This document shows, piece after piece, positions 6,782-16,085 of a stretch of 64,000 bases of DNA. Source of the stretch: an uncultured Roseobacter sp. (GTDB lineage: Bacteria > Pseudomonadota > Alphaproteobacteria > Rhodobacterales > Rhodobacteraceae); the NCBI GenBank assembly GCA_947488305.1, contig CANKZM010000012.1, positions 1 to 64,000 of the forward strand. The letters run 5' to 3'. The stretch's first letter is position 1. Each line of letters begins with the position of its first letter. Made by a program: the position numbers and the translations under genes. The notes under the pieces are model-generated. The model did not search any database. It saw nothing but the letters and a program-made list of their open reading frames with translations, and was not told the origin of the DNA.

Positions 6782-7780
6782 TCAGCCGACTTCTTCTACA
6801 TCATGATCCGGGCGAACCGTGTAGCGCCAACTTGCCTCTTGCCGGGCACGACGCTTGAACGTTGTACTGGGTAATTCTCCAAAGGAGTCCGCATACATTT
6901 GCGCGAAACGGCCGCTGCTCAGAAAACCGGCTTGCAATGCTGCATCTTTCACGGATCGCGCTCCATCAATTGAGCGATTGAGCAATTCTCTGGAAAAGGA
7001 AAGGCGATGCTTGATCAGATATTCGCCTGGCGATACGCCGTGGATGTCTACGAAGGCCTGATGCAAACGAGTTTTGCCGACTCCGGTCGCCCCGCAAAGC
7101 GCAGCAATATTAATCTGGTCTAAATCAGATTGTCGAACCTGTTCGAGTGCCGCTTCGACGATTTTCAGACTGCTCGGTTCAAGAAGGTTCCGTAGGGCGG
7201 CATTTCCTTCTAGTGAGACGGTCCAATCTGCAATGGATGAAATCAGATCTGCTTCGAAAACAGGGGGTATCAGGTAGCTTCCATTGTTCTGCCCATTTGC
7301 CGACGCGGCGTTCTGAACCCGCGTAATCAGGCGAACGAGCCGGTCGGCGTGAAAGCGCGACGTCGGGAGCAAATGATGCCCGTTCGGGAAGGCTTCTGTT
7401 TCGGTCCCTCTCAAACTGGACCACGCGCGTTGAAAGCAGGGTCGCCTGACCCCAACAAGTAGTGCACGGCGTTTCCCGTAAGAGAAAACAAAATCGGAAC
7501 TTGAATCCAAAAGAAAGACATTGCCCGGGGCGGCCGCCGCCTTGTTCATTAAGTAGTCGCCCTCCCACCAGAGCGGGACCGTGAAACCAATCCAATCTGG
7601 ATCTGCAAGAGATGACCACGAGGTCCGTGGGCGCGACTGAATATCAAGAATGAAAGACGATTGGCCCCAAGTCTCGAGACTTCGCAGGTTCATAGGCCCG
7701 CGCCCGGTCTGGACCATTTCGGAAGCGCGAAGAGGAAACCGGTCTAAATAACTACCTGTGTAACGTGGCTCAACGGACAC
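6782..7780 (-). CDS. AraC-family transcriptional regulator
   Basis: The 332-residue protein ends in an AraC/XylS double helix-turn-helix (residues about 215-315): INIAALCGATGVGKTRLHQAF, then GVSPGEYLIKHRLSFSRELL and a second motif with SVKDAALQAGFLSSGRFAQMY, then SFGELPSTTFKRR. The first 200 residues form a sensor domain of the AraC_binding_2 kind. The start is a GTG at 7780; no strong ribosome binding site precedes it and the exact start is uncertain. It is divergent from the secreted amidohydrolase at 8049, with about 270 bp between them, so it most likely activates the 8.0-13.8 kb cluster in response to an unknown ligand. Confidence 0.85.
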   Translation of the reverse strand: MSVEPRYTGSYLDRFPLRASEMVQTGRGPMNLRSLETWGQSSFILDIQSRPRTSWSSLADPDWIGFTVPLWWEGDYLMNKAAAAPGNVFLLDSSSDFVFSYGKRRALLVGVRRPCFQRAWSSLRGTETEAFPNGHHLLPTSRFHADRLVRLITRVQNAASANGQNNGSYLIPPVFEADLISSIADWTVSLEGNAALRNLLEPSSLKIVEAALEQVRQSDLDQINIAALCGATGVGKTRLHQAFVDIHGVSPGEYLIKHRLSFSRELLNRSIDGARSVKDAALQAGFLSSGRFAQMYADSFGELPSTTFKRRARQEASWRYTVRPDHDVEEVG

Positions 7781-8048
7781 GGCATTCCCGCTGAGTCAGT
7801 TGGCTTAATGTGTGCTCTATTCGAAAGTGAAAGATTCGCACCTCGTTTTTGCTCCCGGTTTCTGTGTAGCCCGCTAACCTGAATAATGCGGCATATCGTA
7901 AAACCCTGGCTGTGCTTCCGCTTTGAAGAAAAGTTAGTACACTAGCATAAAGTAACAAGCCCGTCAGAATACAAATTGTTTGCCAAATATAAGCTTGAAA
8001 TCCGCCAGGCGCCACAAGTTGGCTTAAGCTCTTTGAAAGGTCCAGTTG

Positions 8049-9587
8049 ATGAAACTCCTATGCACGCTCTCGATTTTTGCCGCGACCACGTTTGCAGTGT
8101 CTGTCCAGGCACAATCTTTTGATCTTGTCATCACAAACGGACGGGTAATGGACCCTGAAACCGGCTTCGACGCGGTCGCAAACGTTGGCATAAACAACGG
8201 CTACATTACGTCAATTACATCCGAACCGATTGAAGGGCTCGACTCGATTGATGCGACGGGCCATGTCGTGGCGCCGGGGTTCATCGACTTCCATTTCCAT
8301 GGACAAGATCCCTTTGGCATCAAACTGGGATTGCGTGACGGCGTGACATCGCCATTGGAGCTGGAGGTCGGCGCATCACCGCTGAATGAATACTACGAAG
8401 CCCGGGAAGGGAAATCGCAGGCGAATTATGGCGCGTCCGCCAGCCATGTGGCTGCGCGGTTGCTGGCACTGGATGGTCTCGACAATCCGGGTGGCCTACC
8501 GCTGTATACCGATGCTGTGAACCGATCAGCAAAAGATGGGGCAAAATGGACGTTGGCCCGAACCGATCCCCTGTCTGACGGGCGCGCCAGAATTATGGCG
8601 ACTGTCGAAGAGGACCTGAAACAGGGTGCCTTGGGGCTTGGATTTCCGGTGGGCTATTATACTGCCGTTTCGGGCAATGAGATCACTGAAGCTGCCGGTC
8701 TTGCAAGCAAGTACAACACCTTCATTCTGACCCATGTCCGATATCTGTCGCAAATACCCCCCAGCGGCTATCTGGGCGTGCAAGAGTTGCTGTCGGTCGC
8801 TCAGGTAAACAACGTACCGCTGATTGTTCAGCATGTTCCCAGCAACTGCCTTGGCCTGACAGGTGAGTGCCTTAATTTGCTCAATCAAGCGCGGGACAGC
8901 GGCATGAAGATTGCGGCCGAGTTTTACCCCTACACCAAGGGCAGCTCGATCATCGGCGCCGACTACCTGGCTGAAGGGTTTCAGGAAACGACAGGCATGG
9001 ATTATTCCGACCTGCTGATCGTTTCAACGAACGAAACACTCACCAAGGAAACCTATGAAAAGTACCGCGCCGAATCCCCGGGTGAGGCCATGATCATGAG
9101 TCACATCAAGGAAGAGGACATGCTCAAGGCCTTCGCAGACCCTTATGCTTTCGTAGGATCCGATGCCTTCCCCTTCACCGATGAAAATGGTCAGATCTTG
9201 CCCTGGGACAGCCCGTATGAAGCAGGGCGTGGTCACCCACGTGGTGCCGGAACACATGCGTTGGTTCTGCGCATGGCCCGTGAACGCGATGAAGTTTCCT
9301 TGATGCAAGCCATTGCCAAATTGTCATATTTTCAGGCGGATTTCATAGATGAGATGGTGCCCGACATGCGCCAGCGTGGCCGACTGCAACAGGGCATGAT
9401 CGCCGACATCACGATTTTCAATCCTGATACAGTGACTGACAATTCGGACTATCCCGTTGGTCAGGGCGCGATACCTTCTACCGGTATTCCCTATGTGATC
9501 GTGAATGGAACAGTCGTGGTACGGGATTCCAAAGTGCTGCCTGACGTCTTTCCAGGTCAACCTATTCGGAACCCGATCATTGAATGA
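8049..9587 (+). CDS. Secreted D-aminoacylase-like amidohydrolase
   Basis: The 512-residue protein starts with a Sec signal peptide (MKLLCTLSIFAATTFAVSVQAQ) and then the amidohydrolase N-terminal strand set DLVITNGRVMDPETGFDA. The metal centre is recognisable: FHFHG (His-x-His) near residue 84, THVRYL and QHVPSN supplying His ligands in mid-protein, and VGSDAFP supplying the late Asp. The order resembles N-acyl-D-amino-acid deacylases, but the GVTS-LELEVGA segment has a Glu where classical D-aminoacylases have a metal-bridging Cys. The substrate is therefore uncertain: an N-acyl amino acid or related amide in the periplasm. ATG 8049 follows AAAGG with 8-nt spacing and is preferred over an adjacent in-frame TTG at 8046. 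It leads a cluster opposite the AraC gene. Confidence 0.8.
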   Translation: MKLLCTLSIFAATTFAVSVQAQSFDLVITNGRVMDPETGFDAVANVGINNGYITSITSEPIEGLDSIDATGHVVAPGFIDFHFHGQDPFGIKLGLRDGVTSPLELEVGASPLNEYYEAREGKSQANYGASASHVAARLLALDGLDNPGGLPLYTDAVNRSAKDGAKWTLARTDPLSDGRARIMATVEEDLKQGALGLGFPVGYYTAVSGNEITEAAGLASKYNTFILTHVRYLSQIPPSGYLGVQELLSVAQVNNVPLIVQHVPSNCLGLTGECLNLLNQARDSGMKIAAEFYPYTKGSSIIGADYLAEGFQETTGMDYSDLLIVSTNETLTKETYEKYRAESPGEAMIMSHIKEEDMLKAFADPYAFVGSDAFPFTDENGQILPWDSPYEAGRGHPRGAGTHALVLRMARERDEVSLMQAIAKLSYFQADFIDEMVPDMRQRGRLQQGMIADITIFNPDTVTDNSDYPVGQGAIPSTGIPYVIVNGTVVVRDSKVLPDVFPGQPIRNPIIE

Positions 9588-9680
9588 CTCACGCACCAAT
9601 AAATCTGCGGCTAAGAGCCAGAGACACTCTTTCTCAGTAGGGGAGTATCAGGCGCTCAAGAAATGGAAAATGAAATTTCT

Positions 9681-10484
9681 ATGAAAGCCACATTTTTTAG
9701 AAACCTTGCGCTTGTCACCGCTGTTTTATTTGCACCTCAGGTGTCGGCGCAGAGTGCGGGGACCGCAAATGAACTGGCCCAACAATTGTCAAACCCGGTC
9801 GCAAGCCTGATCAGTGTGCCGTTTCAACTGAATTACGACGAAAACATCGGATCCGACGATGATGGGTCTATGTGGATGCTCAATGTCCAACCTGTGGTTC
9901 CCTTTGATCTCGGCAGCGACTGGAACCTGATCTCGCGTACGATCGTTCCGTTGAAATGGAGCGATGATATCCCGTCTGGTGACGGATCAGATTTCGGCGT
10001 GGGTGACATTGTTCAAAGTTTCTTCTTTTCGCCAAAAGCACCGACATCGGGTGGGTGGATATGGGGCGCGGGTCCAGTCATTCTGATCCCCACCTCGGAC
10101 GACCTGCGTTATGGCGCAGGGGAATGGGGTGTAGGAGCGACCGCAGTTGCACTCAAACAAACCGGTGGCTGGACCTATGGCGGATTGGCGAACCATATTG
10201 TCGACGTGGATGGCGACATCAATATCAATTCGACGTTCCTACAGCCTTTCTTGGCCTACACGACCGCCGATGCCTGGACGTACGCAGTCAATACCGAAAC
10301 GACTTATGATTGGGAGAATGAACAATGGACCGTGCCGATCAATGCTAGCGTCTCGAAGCTGGTCCATATCGGCAAGCAACCCGTCAGCTTCCAGATAGGG
10401 TTTCGCTATTGGGCAGACTCTCCGTCCGGCGGCCCCGAGGATTTTGGCCTTCGCACAGGTGTAACATTTCTGTTTCCGAAATAG
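9681..10484 (+). CDS. Outer-membrane transporter-like beta-barrel
   Basis: The 267-residue protein has a signal peptide (MKATFFRNLALVTAVLFAPQ, VSAQ) and then alternating polar/hydrophobic strands with many aromatic ends (WMLNVQPVVPFDLGSDWNLI, GGWIWGAGPVILIPTS, FQIGFRYWADSP) and a C-terminal GVTFLFPK ending typical of barrels. This is the family annotated as neutral transporter or Phenol_MetA_deg-like, linked to uptake of organic compounds across the outer membrane. ATG 9681 is preferred because it opens a standard signal peptide; an in-frame ATG at 9663 would add six residues. It sits between two secreted amidohydrolases, so delivery of their substrate or export of their product is a fair inference. 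Confidence 0.65.
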   Translation: MKATFFRNLALVTAVLFAPQVSAQSAGTANELAQQLSNPVASLISVPFQLNYDENIGSDDDGSMWMLNVQPVVPFDLGSDWNLISRTIVPLKWSDDIPSGDGSDFGVGDIVQSFFFSPKAPTSGGWIWGAGPVILIPTSDDLRYGAGEWGVGATAVALKQTGGWTYGGLANHIVDVDGDININSTFLQPFLAYTTADAWTYAVNTETTYDWENEQWTVPINASVSKLVHIGKQPVSFQIGFRYWADSPSGGPEDFGLRTGVTFLFPK

Positions 10485-10562
10485 CGTGCCGGTCGACGGT
10501 AGGCAGTGGCCTGATCGCTGCAGTGAAAATGAGAAACTTTTTGAACTCAAAAGGACGATTAC

Positions 10563-11891
10563 ATGAAACTTAGTGCTGCAATTTTTGCATTTGCCGTTTT
10601 CTCGACGGCGGCAGTGGCTCAAGACGGCCCTGCCCAAACGCTTTTCACCAATGTGCATGTCTTTGACGGCGTTAACGAAGCCCGGATCGAAAACGCAAAT
10701 GTGCTGGTCGAAGGCAACGTGATCAAACAGATTTCGACCGATGCAATTGACGCTGGCGGCGCCACGGTCATCGATGGCGACGGACGCACTCTGATGCCCG
10801 GGATTATCGAAGGACATTCGCATATTGCCTTGTCGGGCGTGACATTTGCGGACGTTTTGTTCGAATTGCCAGGTTACCAATCCATTCAGTCTGCACTGAC
10901 CGCGCGGGATATGCTTATGAATGGTGTAACTTCGGCTCGTGACATGTCCGGTGAGGTTTTCAGCGTAAAGCGCTTGATTGACGAAGGGTACGTTGAGGGG
11001 CCGCGTATCTTTGCCTCTGGCACCATGATTTCCCAGACCAGTGGTCATGCGGATTTCAGACCGCGCAATGCCCGCAATCCCATGCTTGGTGGTGGCGTGC
11101 CGGTCAGTGATCTGTCTGGGAACAGTACGTTGGTCGATGGTGTGCCCAATGTTCTGGCCGCCGTCCGCGAGCAACTTCGCCTCGGAGCATCCCAGATCAA
11201 GCTTGCGGCAGGTGGGTCTGTAAGCGGGCCAGTCGACCCTCTCGATACGACGCAGTTCACGTCGGAAGAATTCGAAGCAGCGGTTGCGGCGGCTGAAAAC
11301 TGGGGCACCTATGTCACCGTACACGCCTACACACCACGTGCGGTTAATCAGGCCATTGATGCGGGTGTCAAATCTGTTGAGCATGGGCAACTGCTAGACC
11401 GGCCAACGCTTGAACGCATGGCGGCAGAGGGTATCTGGCTCAGTATTCAGCCCTTCACACTTTGCAATGAACCGGGATTGAACGACGCCCAGAACGCCAA
11501 ACAGGCGATCGTGTGCAAGGGTACGGGCCAGGTTTACGAATGGATCAAGGAGCTGCCGGACCTGAAAGTGGTGCATGGCACCGATATCTTTATCAGCCCT
11601 GGCCCGGGCATCGGCGTGAGCGAACAGGTTCAGCAGATGGAACGTTTGCTTGATTGGTTTACACCGTACGAGATCCTCAAGATGTCCACGGGCAACTTCA
11701 CTGAGCTTCTGCAATTGTCTGGCCCGCGCAATCCCTATCCCGGTGACCTTGGCGTGGTACAAGAAGGCGCATTGGCCGATCTGTTGCTTGTTGAGGGCAA
11801 CCCGCTGGAGGACATCACTGCAATTACCAATCGTGATAACCTGAAAATCATCATGAAAGACGGTGTTATCTTCAAGAATACCATGAATTAG
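10563..11891 (+). CDS. Secreted amidohydrolase, imidazolonepropionase/prolidase-like subgroup
   Basis: The 442-residue protein has a signal peptide (MKLSAAIFAFAVFSTAAVAQ) and the subgroup pattern of periplasmic amidohydrolases related to Xaa-Pro or Xaa-Arg dipeptidases: LMPGIIEGHSHIALSG (His-x-His), IKLAAGGSVSG with the usual bridging Lys, VTVHAYTPRAVNQAIDAGVK (His), SVEHGQLLD (His) and HGTDIF (Asp). It ends with LADLLLVEGNPLEDI, the usual cap strand. AAAGGA precedes ATG 10563. The second secreted hydrolase in 4 kb, it may act on the product or a related form of the first enzyme's substrate. Confidence 0.82.
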   Translation: MKLSAAIFAFAVFSTAAVAQDGPAQTLFTNVHVFDGVNEARIENANVLVEGNVIKQISTDAIDAGGATVIDGDGRTLMPGIIEGHSHIALSGVTFADVLFELPGYQSIQSALTARDMLMNGVTSARDMSGEVFSVKRLIDEGYVEGPRIFASGTMISQTSGHADFRPRNARNPMLGGGVPVSDLSGNSTLVDGVPNVLAAVREQLRLGASQIKLAAGGSVSGPVDPLDTTQFTSEEFEAAVAAAENWGTYVTVHAYTPRAVNQAIDAGVKSVEHGQLLDRPTLERMAAEGIWLSIQPFTLCNEPGLNDAQNAKQAIVCKGTGQVYEWIKELPDLKVVHGTDIFISPGPGIGVSEQVQQMERLLDWFTPYEILKMSTGNFTELLQLSGPRNPYPGDLGVVQEGALADLLLVEGNPLEDITAITNRDNLKIIMKDGVIFKNTMN

Positions 11892-12364
11892 GCCGTTACT
11901 CGTCGACAGATAATTCGCGGCCTCACTCAAAAATAACCAAAGTTTGCATTCGCAGTTTCCCTGCTGCGGGTGCATTTCTCGACTAAGGCACGAGTTACGG
12001 TGCTTGATTTGACCGGAATGGAATTCATCATATTAAGGCTTTCAGATTCTAAACTTTATGTTCAGCTGGCCAGGATCGGACAAAACGAACCTCAGAATAC
12101 CGGGTTTGTCGCTCGCTCCGGGAGAGCGTTGCTTTCTGTTTGGTGCCAGCGAAATGCCCTCGCCCCCACAGGCCAACACTTTTGGGTCCCAAGGTCTTTC
12201 AAGGTACGAATCTTCCGCAAAGCATGCATGGGCGGAGGGTCGCGTTGACAGATGAGTTCAATGCACACCATAGATGGTTCATATTAACTCATAGGGACGC
12301 CGTGCATCTGCGAAGGGTAAGTCCACCAGTTCGAAAACAACGATGGTTTCTGAGGAGAATATTC
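11892..12364. other. 473-bp region before the porin gene
   Basis: No gene is supported. A plus-strand frame that joins the porin from 12140 lacks a ribosome binding site and reads as unstructured sequence. A TTGACA at 12245-12250 could be a -35 element, but no well-spaced -10 is evident. The length suggests that the porin has its own promoter. Confidence 0.35.
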
Positions 12365-13783
12365 ATGAAAAGCAGGTTTACAGCAAATATTCTTGCTCTA
12401 TCGACGGCGGTTGCTTTCGCAACGATATCATCCACTTCTGTTGTCCGCGCTGAAGCTGCCGAGGCTGCTTCCGGATCGGAAAAGATATCATTGCTGGATG
12501 CTGCTCCGCCGGTTCTGAGTGTCGCTCTGCGGTATCCCAAGTACTATTCAGACCCGAACACAGATCGCGCTACCGTCGACGGCCCGCTTGCGCAACGTCA
12601 GTATCTATTCGGAAGCTTTGGCGGCGCACGGGATCGCCTGGCCGCAAATGGCTTTCTTTTCAGCGGTGGGATCACCCAAACCGTTCAAGGCGTTGTCGAT
12701 GGCGCCGGAGATGACGGGAAGACCCGGTTCGCTGGCTCGGCGGATTTCTACCTTGGTATTGATACAGGGCGTGCGGGTTGGTGGTCCGGCGGTTTGATCA
12801 TAGCGCACGCGGAAGGCAATTGGGACGTGCCGGTTTCTGGCGCGGGTGCGCTGCTTCCGCTGAACGCCGATACCATCATGCCGGGGGAGCCATCGAGTTT
12901 CGCGCTTTCGGAACTGTACCTGTTTCAGGCGCTACCCAATGATTTCTCTTTGATCGCGGGTAAATTTGCGGCCACTGCCTTTGCCGACACAACGCTATTC
13001 GCCAACAATGAACGCAACCAGTTTTTGTATGAAGGACTGGTCAACAATGCGGTTCTTGGAGCTTTTGTGCCCTACACTAGTTGGGGCGCGCTCGTTTCCA
13101 AGCAGATCAATCCGACCTTCTCGGTCGCCGGAGCTGTTTTGGGGAACACCGGAAACGCATTGAGCTTGGGTCTGGATGATCTGGATGCGGATGAAGTGAC
13201 CATTGGTGCGGTATTCGACTGGTCGCCGACGTTCTACGGCAAACCGGGCAATTACAATGTCCTCCTTGGTTATAGCAACAAGGACGTTGCCAGTTTTGAT
13301 GTTGATCCACGTTATCTGCTGGGCGAGGTCCTCGGAGAAGTGCCGGTGATCGAAGAGGATGATAACTACGCGATGACCATAGCTGGATCCCAGTACTTTT
13401 GGACGAATCCAACTGCACGGCGTAGCGATGGGAAGACAGTTGGATATGGTCCCTTCTTCAGAGTGGGTCTGGCCCCGAGTGACAGGAACCTGATTGACGA
13501 GTTCTACAGCATCGGGCTCGGCGGAAACGGTGGTATTCTCGGTCGTCATGACGACAACTGGGGCGTCGGCGTCTCATACACTGGGTTTTCCAATGATCTG
13601 CGTGACAATTTGGACGACTTGAATGTGGACGTAGACAGCAACGAAACCGTAGCGGAAGCTTTCTACAACGTGGCATGGACACCCGCTATTAAGACGTCTT
13701 TCCATGTGCAGTATGTGGAATCCGCCAATCCCACTCTGGACGAGGCCACAATACTAGGGCTTCGGCTTCAACTGGATTTTTGA
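12365..13783 (+). CDS. OprB-type carbohydrate-selective porin
   Basis: The 472-residue protein starts at ATG 12365 after a clear GAGGAG site, with a signal peptide (MKSRFTANILALSTAVAFAT, then a VRA-E site). The mature part fits the OprB family: an N-terminal FGGARDRLAANGFLFSGGIT, then TQTVQGVVDG, FYLGIDTGRAGWWSGGL, FALSELYLFQALPNDFSLIAGK and a C-terminal YNVAWTPAIKTSFHVQYVES ending in RLQLDF. OprB porins let sugars or other small polar molecules cross the outer membrane. Following two secreted hydrolases and another barrel, it probably serves the same substrate. The signal for regulation was not identified. Confidence 0.78.
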   Translation: MKSRFTANILALSTAVAFATISSTSVVRAEAAEAASGSEKISLLDAAPPVLSVALRYPKYYSDPNTDRATVDGPLAQRQYLFGSFGGARDRLAANGFLFSGGITQTVQGVVDGAGDDGKTRFAGSADFYLGIDTGRAGWWSGGLIIAHAEGNWDVPVSGAGALLPLNADTIMPGEPSSFALSELYLFQALPNDFSLIAGKFAATAFADTTLFANNERNQFLYEGLVNNAVLGAFVPYTSWGALVSKQINPTFSVAGAVLGNTGNALSLGLDDLDADEVTIGAVFDWSPTFYGKPGNYNVLLGYSNKDVASFDVDPRYLLGEVLGEVPVIEEDDNYAMTIAGSQYFWTNPTARRSDGKTVGYGPFFRVGLAPSDRNLIDEFYSIGLGGNGGILGRHDDNWGVGVSYTGFSNDLRDNLDDLNVDVDSNETVAEAFYNVAWTPAIKTSFHVQYVESANPTLDEATILGLRLQLDF

Positions 13784-13958
13784 ACGCGCAAAACGTTCGG
13801 ATGGAGCCTCTGATATATGGTCTGTGACGCTATATATTGATTAGTCGATGCTGACCGGGTGCTTTTTGGGCTAGTGGGCATGCCGCGTCAGGTAGCTTTT
13901 CGAACTTCCCATTGGACCCACGAGGGAAATCACTCGACTGTATTGATGGCATGAGTCT

Positions 13959-15923
13959 TCAACTCGTCGTCTTTTTGCCGGGCACGTCTTCTTCATCAAT
14001 GTTTTCCACGGGTTCCGGCGATAGTGAAAGCGTCTCTTCAACCTCGGAGACTTCGATCCCGTCGCTCGCGAAATCCGGCGAACCCTTCGGAGGATAGTCG
14101 AGCTTGTCATCGATCTGTTTCCGTGTGGCCGCTGAAAACGCCGGGAAAGGCAACTCGCTCTGGCGTCGCCATTGCTCGACCGTCTTGATCGCTTGTGTAG
14201 ATTTATCCGTATCGAGGCCTTCGTCCCGGGACATGTAAAGCGTCTGCGACGGAAAGGCGAAAGACGACCCTGAGCCTTCGACGGCCTGTTTGACGCGAAA
14301 CATCACGTCTTCGCGGATGGCAAAAAAATCGTTCCACTCGCGTGTCTTCGCATAGCATCTGATCTGGATGTTCAACGAAGAATCCCCGAACTCATCGAAC
14401 CTGACCCGGACCGTTTCGTTATCGATCCGGGGATGTGCATACATCGTTCGTCTGATTTCAGCGAGAATGAACCGAAGCTGATCGCTGTCTGTTTCATACC
14501 GGACGCCAATGGTGGTCTGAATCATCATCTGATCGCACATCGCCCAATTCACCAGTTCCATATCGGCGAATTGCGAATTGGGAATCGTGATCAGTGTTCT
14601 GTCGAGTGCACGCACTTGCGTTGACCTGACACCAATTCTTTCCACGACACCCTGAAATGATCCGAAGGTGCAGAAGTCCCCGACTCTGATGGGTTTGTCC
14701 AAAAAGAGAACAAACCCACCGATCAGGTTTTCGAGAGTCGGGCGAATGGCGAGTGCGGCTGCGATGCCACCGACTCCGAGGCCCGCGAGAAGGCTCAGAG
14801 TCGGGATTCCCAGACGTTGAAGGCCATAAGCCATCAACCAGATTGCGCCGATGGTGCCCAATATATGCGAGATCAAGCGCATCATGTTTCGATCAACGCT
14901 TTTCTCTTCTTTGCTATAATGCGCTGCCAAGGCCTCGAATAGGACGACTACAGAGATCCAGAGTAACCAGGACAATGTGCCGTAAATGAGCAGGGTCATG
15001 ACCAACCTCACTGCATCTGACAGAGCGCCAGCGACAATAACTTGGCTGTGAAGCAGGTTATGGAAGAACCAGAGCAATCCGACCAGCAGAAGCGCGTGTA
15101 GGAAACGCACGATAAGCAGTGTCATCTTTCCTGCTTTTTCGAGGCCCAGAAGCTGCCGTTTGTTCATCACAATAAAATAGGCAATGACCAATAGAACGAT
15201 CAGGGCGGCCACGGACTTCCACGCCGGAGACCCGAGAATTTCAACCGTCAACGCTTCGGGCAATATCGCCACAAAGGAACTGGGTATCCATGGCCCGGTG
15301 AGGTTGGTGACGTCCTTGCTCCAACTCGTAAACGGCGTATTGGTTCTTAGCGGCAGACCCTCTATTCCCGTAAGAAATCGCGGCGCCACAACAACCGTTT
15401 GCGGGCTAAAGAGATATTCTCCGTAGTTCACACCTTCCTCCACCCGTTGCAGACGAAGTGGTGTTCCGGGGATGGTGTAAGAACTGCTGCCAATGTCGGC
15501 CAGGCCTTCAGTATCCGGCGCATCATCCGGATTTGGTGCTTCGATCCGCCCAAAGATGTCCAGCAACGCCCAGACTGTGCGTGCGGAAATTTGATCTATT
15601 TTCCCTTCCGGAACCTCGGAGGTGTCCACCAAGCTTTCGAGCTCGTTCAGGATCATCAACATACGATCAAACTCAGCCTTGCTGCGGGTCTGAATGTATC
15701 TTGATGTAGCGTCCTCCAAGTTTGATTTGAGAGCGAGGAAACTTGTAATCGTTTGGCGCGGGCTCTCCAAAACAGCTATGAGGGCCGCATCCGCGTTTTG
15801 GTTCAGAAAACTCTGGTTTGCGCCGTTGTTATTTGCGTTTTGTGCCTGAACCGGGGCGATCAAAAGAAAACTGATCCATATAGCTACAAACAGGGCTTTC
15901 GCAAAAACACTTATCAATCGCAT
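13959..15923 (-). CDS. MscS-family mechanosensitive channel with large periplasmic domain
   Basis: The 654-residue protein starts at ATG 15923 with a signal peptide (MRLISVFAKALFVAIWISFL, then an AQA site). A periplasmic domain of about 210 residues follows, then several membrane helices from about residue 225, and the MscS pore and beta domain: LAGLGVGGIAAALAIRPTLE, NLIGGFVLFLDKPIRVGDFC, VVERIGVRSTQVRALDRTLI, TIPNSQF. The cytoplasmic cage region follows, with an acidic C-terminal tail rich in Glu. MscS channels release solutes on membrane tension. The gene lies 160 bp downstream of a BamA-type barrel on the same strand and is probably co-transcribed with it. The long periplasmic domain suggests an added sensing or partner-binding role. 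Confidence 0.88.
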   Translation of the reverse strand: MRLISVFAKALFVAIWISFLLIAPVQAQNANNNGANQSFLNQNADAALIAVLESPRQTITSFLALKSNLEDATSRYIQTRSKAEFDRMLMILNELESLVDTSEVPEGKIDQISARTVWALLDIFGRIEAPNPDDAPDTEGLADIGSSSYTIPGTPLRLQRVEEGVNYGEYLFSPQTVVVAPRFLTGIEGLPLRTNTPFTSWSKDVTNLTGPWIPSSFVAILPEALTVEILGSPAWKSVAALIVLLVIAYFIVMNKRQLLGLEKAGKMTLLIVRFLHALLLVGLLWFFHNLLHSQVIVAGALSDAVRLVMTLLIYGTLSWLLWISVVVLFEALAAHYSKEEKSVDRNMMRLISHILGTIGAIWLMAYGLQRLGIPTLSLLAGLGVGGIAAALAIRPTLENLIGGFVLFLDKPIRVGDFCTFGSFQGVVERIGVRSTQVRALDRTLITIPNSQFADMELVNWAMCDQMMIQTTIGVRYETDSDQLRFILAEIRRTMYAHPRIDNETVRVRFDEFGDSSLNIQIRCYAKTREWNDFFAIREDVMFRVKQAVEGSGSSFAFPSQTLYMSRDEGLDTDKSTQAIKTVEQWRRQSELPFPAFSAATRKQIDDKLDYPPKGSPDFASDGIEVSEVEETLSLSPEPVENIDEEDVPGKKTTS

Positions 15924-16085
15924 GATCAGGCTTTCCACTGGTTTGTCTCTTTTCTTGAACCTAAAGCTATTGGCTGAATTGTAACATCCAAATCGGCCTA
16001 TTCTTCGCTGTCGAGAACCTGGCAATACGACGGATAGTTCAGCAGTTTACTCCACTGAAACTCAACTGTGACGGTCCAAATGACC

